DNA of 33,190 nt from assembly GCA_023457535.1 (NCBI GenBank), contig JAEWLN010000134.1, positions 1 through 33,190 of the forward strand. Reading direction: 5' to 3'. The DNA is from Bacteroidota bacterium. Lineage in GTDB: Bacteria > Bacteroidota > Bacteroidia > Flavobacteriales > Flavobacteriaceae. This document shows, piece by piece, positions 1 to 8,542 of this stretch (positions within the stretch are counted from its first letter, which is position 1; every line of letters starts with the position of its first letter). Below the pieces are notes generated by a model, which did no database searches, had not been told where the DNA came from, and worked only from the letters and a program-made list of their open reading frames with translations. The position numbers and the translations under genes were made by a program.

Positions 1-474
1 ATGCAGAAAATAGATGCCGGATGCGCTATTAAAATTAACTTCAAGCCGTCGGATTTGCAGATATTCTTTTGACCACAAGTCCTGCCCCGATGCGTTACGG
101 ACCGTCACCGAAACGAGTTCATAAAAATCGCCCAATTCTACATAGATGTCCCGATCGCTCGGATTGGGATACACTTTGAGCATTGGCCCGAATGTATTGG
201 ACTTTACTTCTAATTCGACCTCGACGGCATCCGAAGCCGCCCAGCCGTCGCCGATACCGCCGTTGAAAATGGCGTTTGCAGGTTCGGCGTAGAGTGCCGC
301 GGCCCAGCCGTCGCCGATACCGCCGGTAAAGATATTGTTGGCTGGTTGCGAAAACAGGGCCGATGACCAGCCGTCGCCGATACCACCGTTGAATATGGCG
401 TTGTTTTCGGGCATGTCCTGGCTGAATGCATTTGTAAAAACCAGGGTTGCCGTAAGTATAAAAATGGTCTTCAT
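1..474 (-). CDS. T9SS-sorted secreted protein with three GGIGDGW repeats (partial)
   Basis: The gene runs off the left edge; 158 residues are visible from the ATG at 474. Residues 1-18 are a signal peptide (MKTIFILTATLVFTNAFS). Residues 25-87 are three copies of a 21-residue unit, N-x-I-F-N/T-G-G-I-G-D-G-W followed by about nine variable residues. The DNA repeats start at 241, 304 and 367, exactly 63 bp apart. From about residue 99 the sequence MLKVYPNPSDRDIYVEL begins a type A T9SS C-terminal sorting domain, cut at the window edge. It should therefore be exported by Sec, then secreted or surface-anchored by T9SS. The start lies 11 bp after the stop of the SUMF1-like gene, so the two are probably co-transcribed. 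Function unknown; the repeat may be a structural or binding module. Confidence 0.85.
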   Translation of the reverse strand, partial: MKTIFILTATLVFTNAFSQDMPENNAIFNGGIGDGWSSALFSQPANNIFTGGIGDGWAAALYAEPANAIFNGGIGDGWAASDAVEVELEVKSNTFGPMLKVYPNPSDRDIYVELGDFYELVSVTVRNASGQDLWSKEYLQIRRLEVNFNSASGIYFLH

Positions 475-485
475 TCCGTATGGAT

Positions 486-1940
486 TTAAGGTGCCGTATG
501 AACCAACCGGATGCCTTGGCTGATGGCTCCGTTACCGCCATGATGTCCCCTGTTGGATACCCTAGCCAGATATTGGGCTTGGGTGAAATTGGCCGCAGTC
601 CGGTAACTTGATCCTCTCTTGGTCAATTCGGCATCGGCCCATTCCTGGATCGGGGTATCGGCAGAGGGCGTGAGCGCTCCGCCCAGTCCGTGGACTTCTT
701 CGCTTACGTTGCGCCCGGCGGCTGAACCTGCATAGACCACGATCTCGAACACATTGTCCGACATGTTCATCACGCCGTAATACGTGGCGCCGCTTTTCTG
801 CCTCGGAATATCCGTCCCAGAATACGATGTCCTGGCAAACAGTCCCACTCTGGCGGGACGTCCGAGACTCGAGGAGATCAGGGCGTTCGCGTTTTCATTC
901 AGCGAGGTGTTTACGCTTTCGTTGGGGAGCCCTTCGTTGCTTACGGCCGTCAGCGCAACAAGGTCTGTATTGCCCCACGCATACTCCCCGTGTTGCGGAG
1001 GGACGTCCGCGCCCCGGCAGGCCTTCTCGAATTCCATTTCGGACATCGGTCTCAAAGCGGCCCAATCGGCCATGGCCATGAGTTCCTTTTTGAGGTAATC
1101 ACCAAAACCCCTTTGGTAATCAAGGGCCCGGTCTGCAAATTTGGGCGTGATGTTGGGATGGGCCCCATCGAAATTAAAGGAGGTGTATGAAGTATTCAAT
1201 GCGGTAGCCTTGGCCAGGTCGAGCGTATTGAGGAAATCGGCGTACTGCTGCTGCGTACATTCGTATTTCATGATCCAGAACGCATTGTAGCCGTTGGGGA
1301 AAGAAGCCGGGATGCTGTCGCCCGAACCCAATCCGTTAAAGCTCAAACCTGAATCTCCCACGGCCACCGCATCAGAATTATTCACCCAATACGGCAAACT
1401 GGTATTCCCTGCCTTAAACGAATTCGTTTCGCCGCCGCCGGTTCCTAGCCAGTAAGGCCCTGTGGGAATGTAAACCATTTCGAGCGCAAAGACCTTGATC
1501 TCGACCGTATCGGAATCCAGAACATTGTCTGCCCCGTAATCCCACACCAATTGGTTACTTGCAAAATCGGCAGTTCCAAAACCGTTGACACTGCGGTAGA
1601 CGAAAGCCCCTTTCCCCGTCGGGCCGCCCGAAGTGGTCGGTGCTACTTTGATCGTTCGTATGCCATTGTCATTGTCCGATCCGAGGGTTTTTAACGTACA
1701 ATGCCGCCACTCCATTGTGCCGTTTTTTTTGTATTTCACGAATACCCAGGCACCGTCGTAATTGTTTTCGTTGGTAGACGTGCGCCAGCTGTTGTCCCAC
1801 CGTACCGAGAAATTGATCCGTGCCGAATGGTCGACCGTGTTTTGATTGGTCACCGAGACGCCGGAAACCGATATGTTGTTCGCCCACCCGCTTACCGACA
1901 AAAGCAAGCACAGTAAGATTTTCTGCATTGATTTTTTCAT
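486..1940 (-). CDS. Secreted SUMF1/FGE-fold protein
   Basis: About 484 residues. The start at 1940 (MKKSMQKILLCLLLSVSGWA) gives a clean signal peptide and has AAGGA just upstream; the reading frame stays open further 5' but without a plausible signal. An N-terminal beta-rich domain (about 20-165, NNISVSGVSVTNQNTVD) is followed by a formylglycine-generating-enzyme/sulfatase-modifying-factor fold from about 170. Recognisable pieces are MVYIPTGPYWLG, FWIMKYECTQQQYADFLN, RPMSEMEFEKACRGAD, YGVMNMSDNVFEIV and the terminal RVSNRGHHGG...GIRLV. The paired catalytic cysteines of true FGE near the C-terminus are not seen, so an oxidase role is unlikely. Such catalytically silent SUMF1 folds occur in Bacteroidota envelope proteins such as GldJ/GldK. 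Probably co-transcribed with the downstream T9SS repeat protein. Confidence 0.85.
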   Translation of the reverse strand: MKKSMQKILLCLLLSVSGWANNISVSGVSVTNQNTVDHSARINFSVRWDNSWRTSTNENNYDGAWVFVKYKKNGTMEWRHCTLKTLGSDNDNGIRTIKVAPTTSGGPTGKGAFVYRSVNGFGTADFASNQLVWDYGADNVLDSDTVEIKVFALEMVYIPTGPYWLGTGGGETNSFKAGNTSLPYWVNNSDAVAVGDSGLSFNGLGSGDSIPASFPNGYNAFWIMKYECTQQQYADFLNTLDLAKATALNTSYTSFNFDGAHPNITPKFADRALDYQRGFGDYLKKELMAMADWAALRPMSEMEFEKACRGADVPPQHGEYAWGNTDLVALTAVSNEGLPNESVNTSLNENANALISSSLGRPARVGLFARTSYSGTDIPRQKSGATYYGVMNMSDNVFEIVVYAGSAAGRNVSEEVHGLGGALTPSADTPIQEWADAELTKRGSSYRTAANFTQAQYLARVSNRGHHGGNGAISQGIRLVHTAP

Positions 1941-2084
1941 AATCCTTAAGTTAAATGATTGGTTAAAACTGTAAAATGGCTGCCCAAAGAGACTTGGAAT
2001 CGCCCCGGTCTTACGGTATCGTTTTGCAATACAACGATATAACAAAAAAAATGCTTGCCAAAGCCCGCAAGTAAAATAGGGCAT

Positions 2085-2519
2085 TTACCCTACCGCAGCA
2101 ACGGGTCTCGGTGTCCGTGCCAGCAGCGCGTTGGCCTGCTTGATTTTGTAGGCATTGTACAGCACATAGGCTCCACCGGCCAGAAAAAACAGCCCCACGA
2201 TAAAAATCAGCGTGAGCACGCCGAGCACGCACAGGCAGACACCCAGTAAGATTTGGATCCAAAGGTTCGCCTCGTCAAAGGCTCCGGTGGTTTCATTGCG
2301 GTAACAATAAATCAGTAGGCTTCCGTTTTTCATTTCGCCTACGGCCGTGATCGTGTCGCCCGGCGTGAGGCTGACATGGTTAGATGATTTAAGCCTGGCC
2401 GACATCCCGTCGATGCGCAACGCCGCCGTGTGCATCGAATTGACGTTGCCGTTGCGCCCTACCACTGTCGTGGACTCGCTCATTTGTTCGATCTTTCCTG
2501 TTTTGACAATTAGGTTCAT
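2085..2519 (-). CDS. Small membrane protein, hypothetical
   Basis: 144 residues from ATG 2519. The first 90 residues are polar and have no signal peptide; they read like a small beta domain (LTPGDTITAVGEMKNGSLLIYCYRNE). Two adjacent hydrophobic stretches follow at about 88-108 (IQILLGVCLCVLGVLTLIFIVG) and 110-124 (FFLAGGAYVLYNAY), then a short basic tail. This suggests an N-in protein with a C-terminal membrane hairpin. I do not recognise a family. It is followed by a 144-bp gap before the SUMF1-like gene and preceded by a 103-bp gap after the next membrane protein gene, so operon membership is uncertain. Confidence 0.75.
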   Translation of the reverse strand: MNLIVKTGKIEQMSESTTVVGRNGNVNSMHTAALRIDGMSARLKSSNHVSLTPGDTITAVGEMKNGSLLIYCYRNETTGAFDEANLWIQILLGVCLCVLGVLTLIFIVGLFFLAGGAYVLYNAYKIKQANALLARTPRPVAAVG

Positions 2520-2622
2520 GGTATCTTGATTTTAAAAGGTTGTTTGTAGCTCTTTGTTTCTTTAAGCCAAATCTCTGGTGTTTGTACGGTTGATGTACAG
2601 TGGATTGATTCTCTGCCGCATC

Positions 2623-3117
2623 CTATTGATTATCCGTTTTTTTTTGAATCGATTTCGTAATGATGTTGATTTGTACCGGTGCCGATTTCGGCGTGCGGCG
2701 GCCCCAGAACGCATCGGCATAATCGACCACCCCGACCACAAAAAAAACGGCCATCGAAACCCAATGCCCGACAGCCATACGCATGCCCGCCTCTGGTCTT
2801 TCCAAGACCGAAAGCTGTAGCAGCACCGCCAACACCAGTGCAATTACGGCAAACAGCATGTGAATCCCTTTCGCATTTTTGGTCGCGACCGTTACCAAAA
2901 GCGCAGACAGCGTACACGCCAGGCGCAGGATCACCCAAAGATTGGGGTCCACACCGGGCACCGCCGAATTATCGGAGCGACCGAATACAAGATCGACACC
3001 GCTGTATGTATGTCGAACCGGAATGCCGAGGGTGAGAAAATCGAGAAAGAAAGCGGCCAGCGCGCCGGCGAGCAGCAGGATTTTTATTATTTTCAGGATA
3101 TAAAGAAACCGGCCCAT
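2623..3117 (-). CDS. Four-helix integral membrane protein, hypothetical
   Basis: 164 residues from ATG 3117, divergent from the kinase at 3250. Hydrophobic segments lie at about 5-30 (LYILKIIKILLLAGALAAFFLDF), 60-80 (LWVILRLACTLSALLVTVAT), 84-103 (GIHMLFAVIALVLAVLLQLSV) and 115-135 (VGHWVSMAVFFVVGVVDYAD). A basic cytoplasmic-type tail follows (GRRTPKSAPVQ...KSIQKK). The layout, with a polar loop after helix 1, is that of a small inner-membrane protein. No family or function can be assigned from the sequence. Confidence 0.75.
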   Translation of the reverse strand: MGRFLYILKIIKILLLAGALAAFFLDFLTLGIPVRHTYSGVDLVFGRSDNSAVPGVDPNLWVILRLACTLSALLVTVATKNAKGIHMLFAVIALVLAVLLQLSVLERPEAGMRMAVGHWVSMAVFFVVGVVDYADAFWGRRTPKSAPVQINIITKSIQKKTDNQ

Positions 3118-3217
3118 CGCGAATTTTTCAACAATGTTAGCGAGGGCCGATGCCTACCGGGCGTTTTTTTGAGCAGCTGTTCGAGGCCGTTGATTATCTG
3201 CGCAAATAAATTTCAGT

Positions 3218-3225
3218 TATATTTG
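3218..3225 (+). promoter_or_regulatory. Candidate -7 element (TATATTTG) of the kinase/regulator operon
   Basis: TATATTTG fits the Bacteroidota -7 consensus TAnnTTTG and lies 25 bp upstream of the kinase ATG at 3250. No clean TTG is present at the usual 19-nt spacing, so this rests on the -7 box and its position only. Confidence 0.45.
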
Positions 3226-3249
3226 TTAAACACAGAATCCCAGACCGCT

Positions 3250-5034
3250 ATGTCCAGAAAAATATTCCTTGGGGCGATTTCGCTATTCTCCGCTTTGACG
3301 CTAGCGCAACAACCGATGGACAAAATGATCGATTCGCTGCGTACTGACCTTGCGCAATACCCAAAGCAAGATACCGTCCGCGCCGAAAAGATGATCGCGC
3401 TCGGCGACCTGCTCCAGCGCACCGACGCCAAACAGGCCCTCAAAATTACGCAGCAAGCGACCGCCCTCAGCCAAACATTGAAATGGGAGCGCGGGATATT
3501 TTCATGCCTGCGGCAACAAGGAACCATTTACGCCTCGCTAGGAGTTTATGACAAGGCCATCGACAAACACCTGCAATCGATGAATAGCCTCGAAAAAGTA
3601 AAGGCAAATCCGCAAAAGAAAATACTCGGGAAGGCGACCGTCTACAACAACCTCGCGATTTGTTACACCCGCATGCACATGTTCGACAAAAGTATCGCCG
3701 CCAACAAAAAAGCAGTCGCCTTGTTCCAGCAAATGGGCGACGACCGGATGCTGGCGGGTGCTTACATCAACCTTTCATCGGCATATATGGACAGCGGCGA
3801 CCTCAAACTGGCCGAATCGACGATCGACGAATCTTACGAGCTCGCAAAAAAATCGGAATATGTCATTGCCTACCTGTACTATTTCAGCAACAAAGGCAAC
3901 ATTCGCAACCAGCAAAAACGCTATTCCGAGGCAATCGTCTTTTATAACGAAGGTCTGCAACTGGCCAAAAAACTGGGCGCGGCGGACATGGTCGCCGAAA
4001 TCACCATCGCGCTCGGGGAATGCTATTATTACGGCGGGCAATATGCAAAAGCGCGTGAACACCTCGAAAGCGGGCTTGACATGGCCCGTAAAATAGACCT
4101 TGGTTCGCTCAAATACCAGACGCTCGGCATACTGGCCGAAACCTACAACCACCTTAAGATATACGACCGTGCTTACACAACCTATAAGGATTTTGCGCAA
4201 CTGCGCGACAGCGTGATCGGATCTGAAAAGAAAGAGGAGATCGCGCGCAAGGAAGTGCAGTTCGAGGCCGATAAAAAACAGGCTGCCGCCGAGGCCGAAA
4301 TCGAGCGGCAAAAAGTGATCCGTTACGGGACGATCGGCGGAAGCGTACTGTTGCTTTTCTCGGGCGCGTTTGCATTTTCGGGTTACCGTCGCAGGCAAAC
4401 TTCCGAACACCGCGCCGCCGTGGCAAACTTGCGTACACGGGTATTGCGTTTGCAGATGAATCCGCATTTTATTTTCAACTCGCTCAATTCGATCAGCGAC
4501 TACATCGGCAGGAACGACATCAAGGCCGCCGACTATTACCTGGCCAAATTCTCCAAACTCATGCGCGGCACGCTGGAAAACTCGGACGAGACCGAAATAC
4601 CGTTGTCCGACGAGCTCAAGATGCTCGAACTCTACATGCAGCTCGAGTCGGCGCGGCTCAACCAAAAGTTCACCTACGAAATCAGGATAGATCCGGACAT
4701 CGACCCCGAAACGATCATGGTTCCGCCTTTGATCCTGCAGCCTTTTGTAGAAAACAGCATCTGGCACGGGATGACCGACAACCAAGGCCCTGGCAAGATC
4801 ATCATTGAAGCCACCCGTCGTAACGACATGTTGCAGTGCGTGGTAGAGGACAACGGCTCGGGCCGAAAGGCCAACGCCAAGAAAGACGGCAAGTCATACG
4901 GCATGAAGATCACCAAGGACCGAATCGAACTGCTCAACAAAATGCAGCACGCCAACGCATCGGTACATCTGGTCGATCTTGAAAAGGGCATGCGAGCGGA
5001 AGTCTTATTGCCCTTAAACGAAACCGACGTATGA
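3250..5034 (+). CDS. TPR-containing LytS-type sensor histidine kinase
   Basis: 594 residues from ATG 3250; the frame is open further upstream but only this start gives the signal sequence MSRKIFLGAISLFSALTLAQ. Residues about 40-330 form tetratricopeptide repeats (for example YNNLAICYTRMHMFDKSIAANKKAVALF). They are followed by a coiled linker (KKEEIARKEVQFEADKKQAAAEAE) and one membrane helix at about 358-380. The His_kinase domain has LQMNPHFIFNSLNSI, with the phospho-acceptor His at 406. The ATPase domain has an N-box FVENSIWHG near 498 and DNGSGR near 534. TPRs are probably periplasmic and sense an unknown ligand or partner. Its stop overlaps the start of the LytTR regulator (ATGA), the expected cognate partner. 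Confidence 0.93.
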   Translation: MSRKIFLGAISLFSALTLAQQPMDKMIDSLRTDLAQYPKQDTVRAEKMIALGDLLQRTDAKQALKITQQATALSQTLKWERGIFSCLRQQGTIYASLGVYDKAIDKHLQSMNSLEKVKANPQKKILGKATVYNNLAICYTRMHMFDKSIAANKKAVALFQQMGDDRMLAGAYINLSSAYMDSGDLKLAESTIDESYELAKKSEYVIAYLYYFSNKGNIRNQQKRYSEAIVFYNEGLQLAKKLGAADMVAEITIALGECYYYGGQYAKAREHLESGLDMARKIDLGSLKYQTLGILAETYNHLKIYDRAYTTYKDFAQLRDSVIGSEKKEEIARKEVQFEADKKQAAAEAEIERQKVIRYGTIGGSVLLLFSGAFAFSGYRRRQTSEHRAAVANLRTRVLRLQMNPHFIFNSLNSISDYIGRNDIKAADYYLAKFSKLMRGTLENSDETEIPLSDELKMLELYMQLESARLNQKFTYEIRIDPDIDPETIMVPPLILQPFVENSIWHGMTDNQGPGKIIIEATRRNDMLQCVVEDNGSGRKANAKKDGKSYGMKITKDRIELLNKMQHANASVHLVDLEKGMRAEVLLPLNETDV

Positions 5035-5813
5035 TCCGCGCACTCATCATTGACGACGAAGCCCATTGCGTAAACCGCATCCAGCGGCTTGTGACAGACT
5101 ACGCGTCTGGAAAGATTCAAATTGTCGGCACCTGTTCTGACATCGATTCGGCCTATTCGGCCATCATTGCCCAAAAACCCGATTGTATTTTTCTGGATGT
5201 ACAGATCCATGACAAGACGGGCTTTGATTTACTGAAACGGTTCGACCGCATCGATTTTCGCGTGGTGTTCGCGACCGCATACGAGCAGTATGCCATCCTG
5301 GCATTTCGGTTCAGCGCGATAGACTACCTGCTCAAGCCGGTCGATCCGGACGATTTCGTACAAACGGTCGAACGCCTCGCGCAGACGACGGACGTGAATC
5401 CAAGCGGCAGTTACGAACTGGCTTCGGATCATTTCCACAACCTCAAACAAGGCAAGTTGACGATCGCAACTTCGGACGGCAAGGAAATTTTTGACATCCC
5501 GGACATCGTACACTGCGAGGCCGCAGGCAACTACACCATATTTAATTTCCGCAATCGCAAGCCACTAAAGGACTCACGGACGCTCAAGAAATATGATGAA
5601 ATCCTGACCCGGCATGGGTTTTTCAGGATACACAATTCGCATTTGGTCAATCTCTTTGACGTAAAGCGTTTCGAAAACGGAAAAAACAGTTTTGTACTGC
5701 TCAAAAACAACGATAAATTACCCGTGTCAACAAGACGAAAGGACGCATTCCTGAAGCGCTTGGCGGAAATTTCAACAGCCCCGCGCCAGACCGGTGACGC
5801 CACGAATCGATAA
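5031..5813 (+). CDS. LytTR-family response regulator
   Basis: 260 residues, start codon overlapping the kinase stop by 4 bp, implying translational coupling. Residues 1-118 are a receiver domain with the acidic pair D8/D9, phospho-acceptor D56 (FLDVQIHD) and the switch Lys in YLLKPVD. Residues about 145-250 are a LytTR DNA-binding domain (IVHCEAAGNYTIFNF, FFRIHNSHLVNLFDVKRF, LPVSTRRKDAFLKRL). Family knowledge: LytTR domains bind pairs of direct repeats spaced by about one helical turn. Its targets here are unknown, but the gene converges on the secreted-protein cluster at 5.9-13.4 kb. Confidence 0.95.
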   Translation: MIRALIIDDEAHCVNRIQRLVTDYASGKIQIVGTCSDIDSAYSAIIAQKPDCIFLDVQIHDKTGFDLLKRFDRIDFRVVFATAYEQYAILAFRFSAIDYLLKPVDPDDFVQTVERLAQTTDVNPSGSYELASDHFHNLKQGKLTIATSDGKEIFDIPDIVHCEAAGNYTIFNFRNRKPLKDSRTLKKYDEILTRHGFFRIHNSHLVNLFDVKRFENGKNSFVLLKNNDKLPVSTRRKDAFLKRLAEISTAPRQTGDATNR

Positions 5814-5886
5814 GAATTTCATGGCTGTGACAATAAATAAAGAAAGCCATGCGGATCTTGCGCAAGATGAGATGCGATGTGGGCTA

Positions 5887-8541
5887 TCAGAAATGAATTT
5901 TTAGTTGGAGCAGCGCGTATCGGGCCTGCAGCACATACTCGGATTGAACCGAGCTCACATCGGTAAGGGTGTATGTTTTGAACGACTTGGTGTTCAGTAA
6001 ATTATTCCCGCATAGCGACAGCGTCAATTGGTTGGGCTTGATATTATAACGCGCCTCGAGGTCCACGAAATAATAGGCCTTATTGCCCACGAGATTGCCA
6101 AAGTAGTAACGCTCTGACTTGATTTGAAAGTCGAACTGCTTACTCCAGACGAAATACAGATCCGCAAACGCGATGTGATCATGCGACGACAGGGCAATTT
6201 CCGTTTTGGTTTGGTTGTGAATGCTTTTGAATCCGGCGTGATAATTAAAAAATCCTTTAAATCCGGAACGCAGCTCGAGCCGCGCATGGAGTTCTGAAAC
6301 CAAAATGTCGCGAAGTCCTGAATTGTTGACACTGTTTTGGTAGGTCGATTGTTGGGCGTACGCGGCCAATTTAAGGTTGCAGCGTATGGCTTTCAGATAT
6401 CGGTCAACCGTCGTTGAAAGATGTAGGGACGCTTTGTTTTTGATCAGTATCCGATTGGATAGCGAATAGTTTTGCGTCACAAAGCTGTCAAAACTGAAAT
6501 AATCGTGGTTTTTGACATAACCAACGCGCGTATTGACGAAAAAGCGTTGCGACCAATTGCTGTAATGGTAATAAATGGACGCGTCAGAATTGGCCAGTTG
6601 CGCAAAATCGCCCGTGCCTCGCGAAAAATTTCTCAACGTCGTATTGATGTAGCCGCCGGAAATCTCCAGCACCGAAGCGTTCTTCTGCGAATAATTATAC
6701 GATGCGACCATCCGGTTATCCGGATTAATGATCCACTCTGCAAATATTTTAGGGCTGACCAGCACTGGTTTTTGCACCCGTGCAGCGTCCGAGGACGAAA
6801 TTTTGTTGTGCAGGTATTGGGTTTCGATACCCGATCCGAGATTGAATTTCTTGCCAACAGACAGCAAGTATTTCAAATGAATGTAGGCGTTGTTCGAACG
6901 GTAACGCGCGTCATTCTGAAACGGCGGCGGATCGTAATTGGGGACCAACAGCCCAAAGCGTGTTTGCAGATGGTCCTCTCTTAACTGATCGCCAAGCTTG
7001 AACTCCAGCAAATGCCCGTTTTTACGCCGGGCCAAAATGTGGACCTCCGCACCGGAAAATTGCATTTGATTGGAAGCATTTTGGAAAACCGCGGCCGCAG
7101 AACGATGGAACAAGTCGTCGTAGAGTGTCTGATCCATAGCATACCGTTGCGGCGCATGGTCGAGCGTATGACGGGCATTGAACAACAATACGCTGTTGCC
7201 GCCCAGTTTGCGCGTGAGTGTGATCTTGTGGTCATGCAAACGTTTGTCTTCATACAGTGATTCAGCGGCATTTTGCCCGTTAAACAGCACATTCTTGCTA
7301 TTTCCCGTTTGCCGCAGATGGAATTTTCCCGTATATTCCAAAGCTTGGACACCGGACATATCATATTTGAGGTTTACCTTCCCGAATACATCTGTCGATG
7401 ACGGCCTGAATTCCGATAACCCGGTGTTTTGCAGCTGCAGCGGCCCGGCAAACGTCTCGACATAGCTGTTGCGCACCTTTTGCTCGTCGGCACTCAGAAA
7501 CGCAAGTGTTTTGATCTTGAGCTGCCCCGCAGGTGAAAAAATATGATTCAACGAAAGCATTTCGGCATTGTTGATGTCTGTTCGGCGCGCGCTTAAATCC
7601 GGTTTGAACGCATCCATCGAAATGGAATTTTGTGCAAGCAAGCCCTCGCCCATTTCCCCGGGTTGTTCGCTTCCGGGCGGATGGATCAGCTGGTCAAGTT
7701 CTCCGACAGGGTCCACCCCGATATTGTTAAGGCCGGACAACAGATAAAATTTGCTTTCTTTTCCAAAATTCATCGCGTTCACCGCCGCGTCATAACGGTT
7801 TTCCGACACCAGGCCGTAACCCAGGTCCGCATTGCCAAACCATTGGCGTTTGACGTCGTCCTTCAATTTGAGGTTCAGCGCTACTTTGTCTGTGTGCTCG
7901 ATGCCCCTGAGCTTATCATTTTCTGTATAGTGCTCGTATAATTCCACTTTGTCGATAGGCTGGGACGGCATGTTTTTGGTCAGCAACCGGTATCCTTTTT
8001 CGAAAAAATCATCACCTTCTACCATGATTTTTTCAACTTCCTTATTGCCGACTTTTACGGCACCGTCCTCTGAAACGGTCAGGCCGGGTATCTTTTTAAG
8101 CAGGTCTTCCACTACGTTTTCATTTCCTGTTACAAACGATTTTACATCAAATACAATGGTGTCGCGTTTTTGCCCGATGGCTTTCTCAGGAACGATTACC
8201 ACTTCGTCGAGTGCAAATTGTTTGGTGTTAAGCCGCAGATTTTTGACCGTCGCGGCATCTTCCTTCAACTCAAGCGGCTCCGAGACCCATTCGTAATTGA
8301 ATGCTGTGGCTTCCAAAATATAGAATCCGGGCTTTTGAACTTCGAGCGCGTATCGGCCGTTGTTGTCAGTGGTCGTAAATACAGTAATGCTCCCCGAAGT
8401 ACCTTGTTTTAGAAAAACATTTACATGGGCAAGCGGCAAATTTGCAGTATCGGAAATACACCCCGATACACGGATCTGGGCACCCACCGATGCAAAACAC
8501 ATTCCCAGTAGAACGCAGTAAATTCGGGCCATAAGCAACAT
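5887..8541 (-). CDS. TonB-dependent receptor-like outer-membrane beta-barrel protein
   Basis: 884 residues from ATG 8541 (an ATG at 8532 is equally possible). The order is signal peptide (about 1-21, ending VGAQ); carboxypeptidase-regulatory-like beta domain (about 22-110, ISDTANLPLAHVNVFLKQG, TDNNGRYALEVQKPGFY); plug-like domain (about 112-235, ALDEVVIVPE, DLLKKIPGLTVSEDG, IMVEGDDFF); then a long barrel ending in aromatic-rich strands (YALLQLKIHF). No SusD gene follows, so it is not a classic Sus pair. The start is 1 bp from the stop of the GLPGLI gene, so the two are co-translated. This resembles the Bacteroidota arrangement of a GLPGLI protein beside an outer-membrane beta-barrel family protein. 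Transported substrate unknown. Confidence 0.9.
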   Translation of the reverse strand: MLLMARIYCVLLGMCFASVGAQIRVSGCISDTANLPLAHVNVFLKQGTSGSITVFTTTDNNGRYALEVQKPGFYILEATAFNYEWVSEPLELKEDAATVKNLRLNTKQFALDEVVIVPEKAIGQKRDTIVFDVKSFVTGNENVVEDLLKKIPGLTVSEDGAVKVGNKEVEKIMVEGDDFFEKGYRLLTKNMPSQPIDKVELYEHYTENDKLRGIEHTDKVALNLKLKDDVKRQWFGNADLGYGLVSENRYDAAVNAMNFGKESKFYLLSGLNNIGVDPVGELDQLIHPPGSEQPGEMGEGLLAQNSISMDAFKPDLSARRTDINNAEMLSLNHIFSPAGQLKIKTLAFLSADEQKVRNSYVETFAGPLQLQNTGLSEFRPSSTDVFGKVNLKYDMSGVQALEYTGKFHLRQTGNSKNVLFNGQNAAESLYEDKRLHDHKITLTRKLGGNSVLLFNARHTLDHAPQRYAMDQTLYDDLFHRSAAAVFQNASNQMQFSGAEVHILARRKNGHLLEFKLGDQLREDHLQTRFGLLVPNYDPPPFQNDARYRSNNAYIHLKYLLSVGKKFNLGSGIETQYLHNKISSSDAARVQKPVLVSPKIFAEWIINPDNRMVASYNYSQKNASVLEISGGYINTTLRNFSRGTGDFAQLANSDASIYYHYSNWSQRFFVNTRVGYVKNHDYFSFDSFVTQNYSLSNRILIKNKASLHLSTTVDRYLKAIRCNLKLAAYAQQSTYQNSVNNSGLRDILVSELHARLELRSGFKGFFNYHAGFKSIHNQTKTEIALSSHDHIAFADLYFVWSKQFDFQIKSERYYFGNLVGNKAYYFVDLEARYNIKPNQLTLSLCGNNLLNTKSFKTYTLTDVSSVQSEYVLQARYALLQLKIHF

Positions 8542-8542
8542 G

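Noticed and set aside
119..541. 140-residue open frame in another frame of the T9SS repeat gene
   Set aside because: Shadow of the true frame starting at 474; the true frame has signal peptide, repeats and sorting domain.
2860..3249. N-terminal extension of the first kinase
   Set aside because: The frame is open upstream but overlaps the minus-strand membrane protein gene, and only the ATG at 3250 gives a signal peptide.
3775..4785. 336-residue open frame antisense to the first kinase
   Set aside because: Lies wholly opposite a gene with intact TPR and kinase motifs; no recognisable domain.
5820..5851. CATGGCT/AGCCATG inverted repeat between convergent genes as a terminator
   Set aside because: Loop of 18 nt and no T run on either strand, so a terminator is not supported.
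5887..8541. SusC/SusD polysaccharide utilisation locus
   Set aside because: No SusD-like gene or glycoside hydrolase is adjacent; the partner is a GLPGLI protein.
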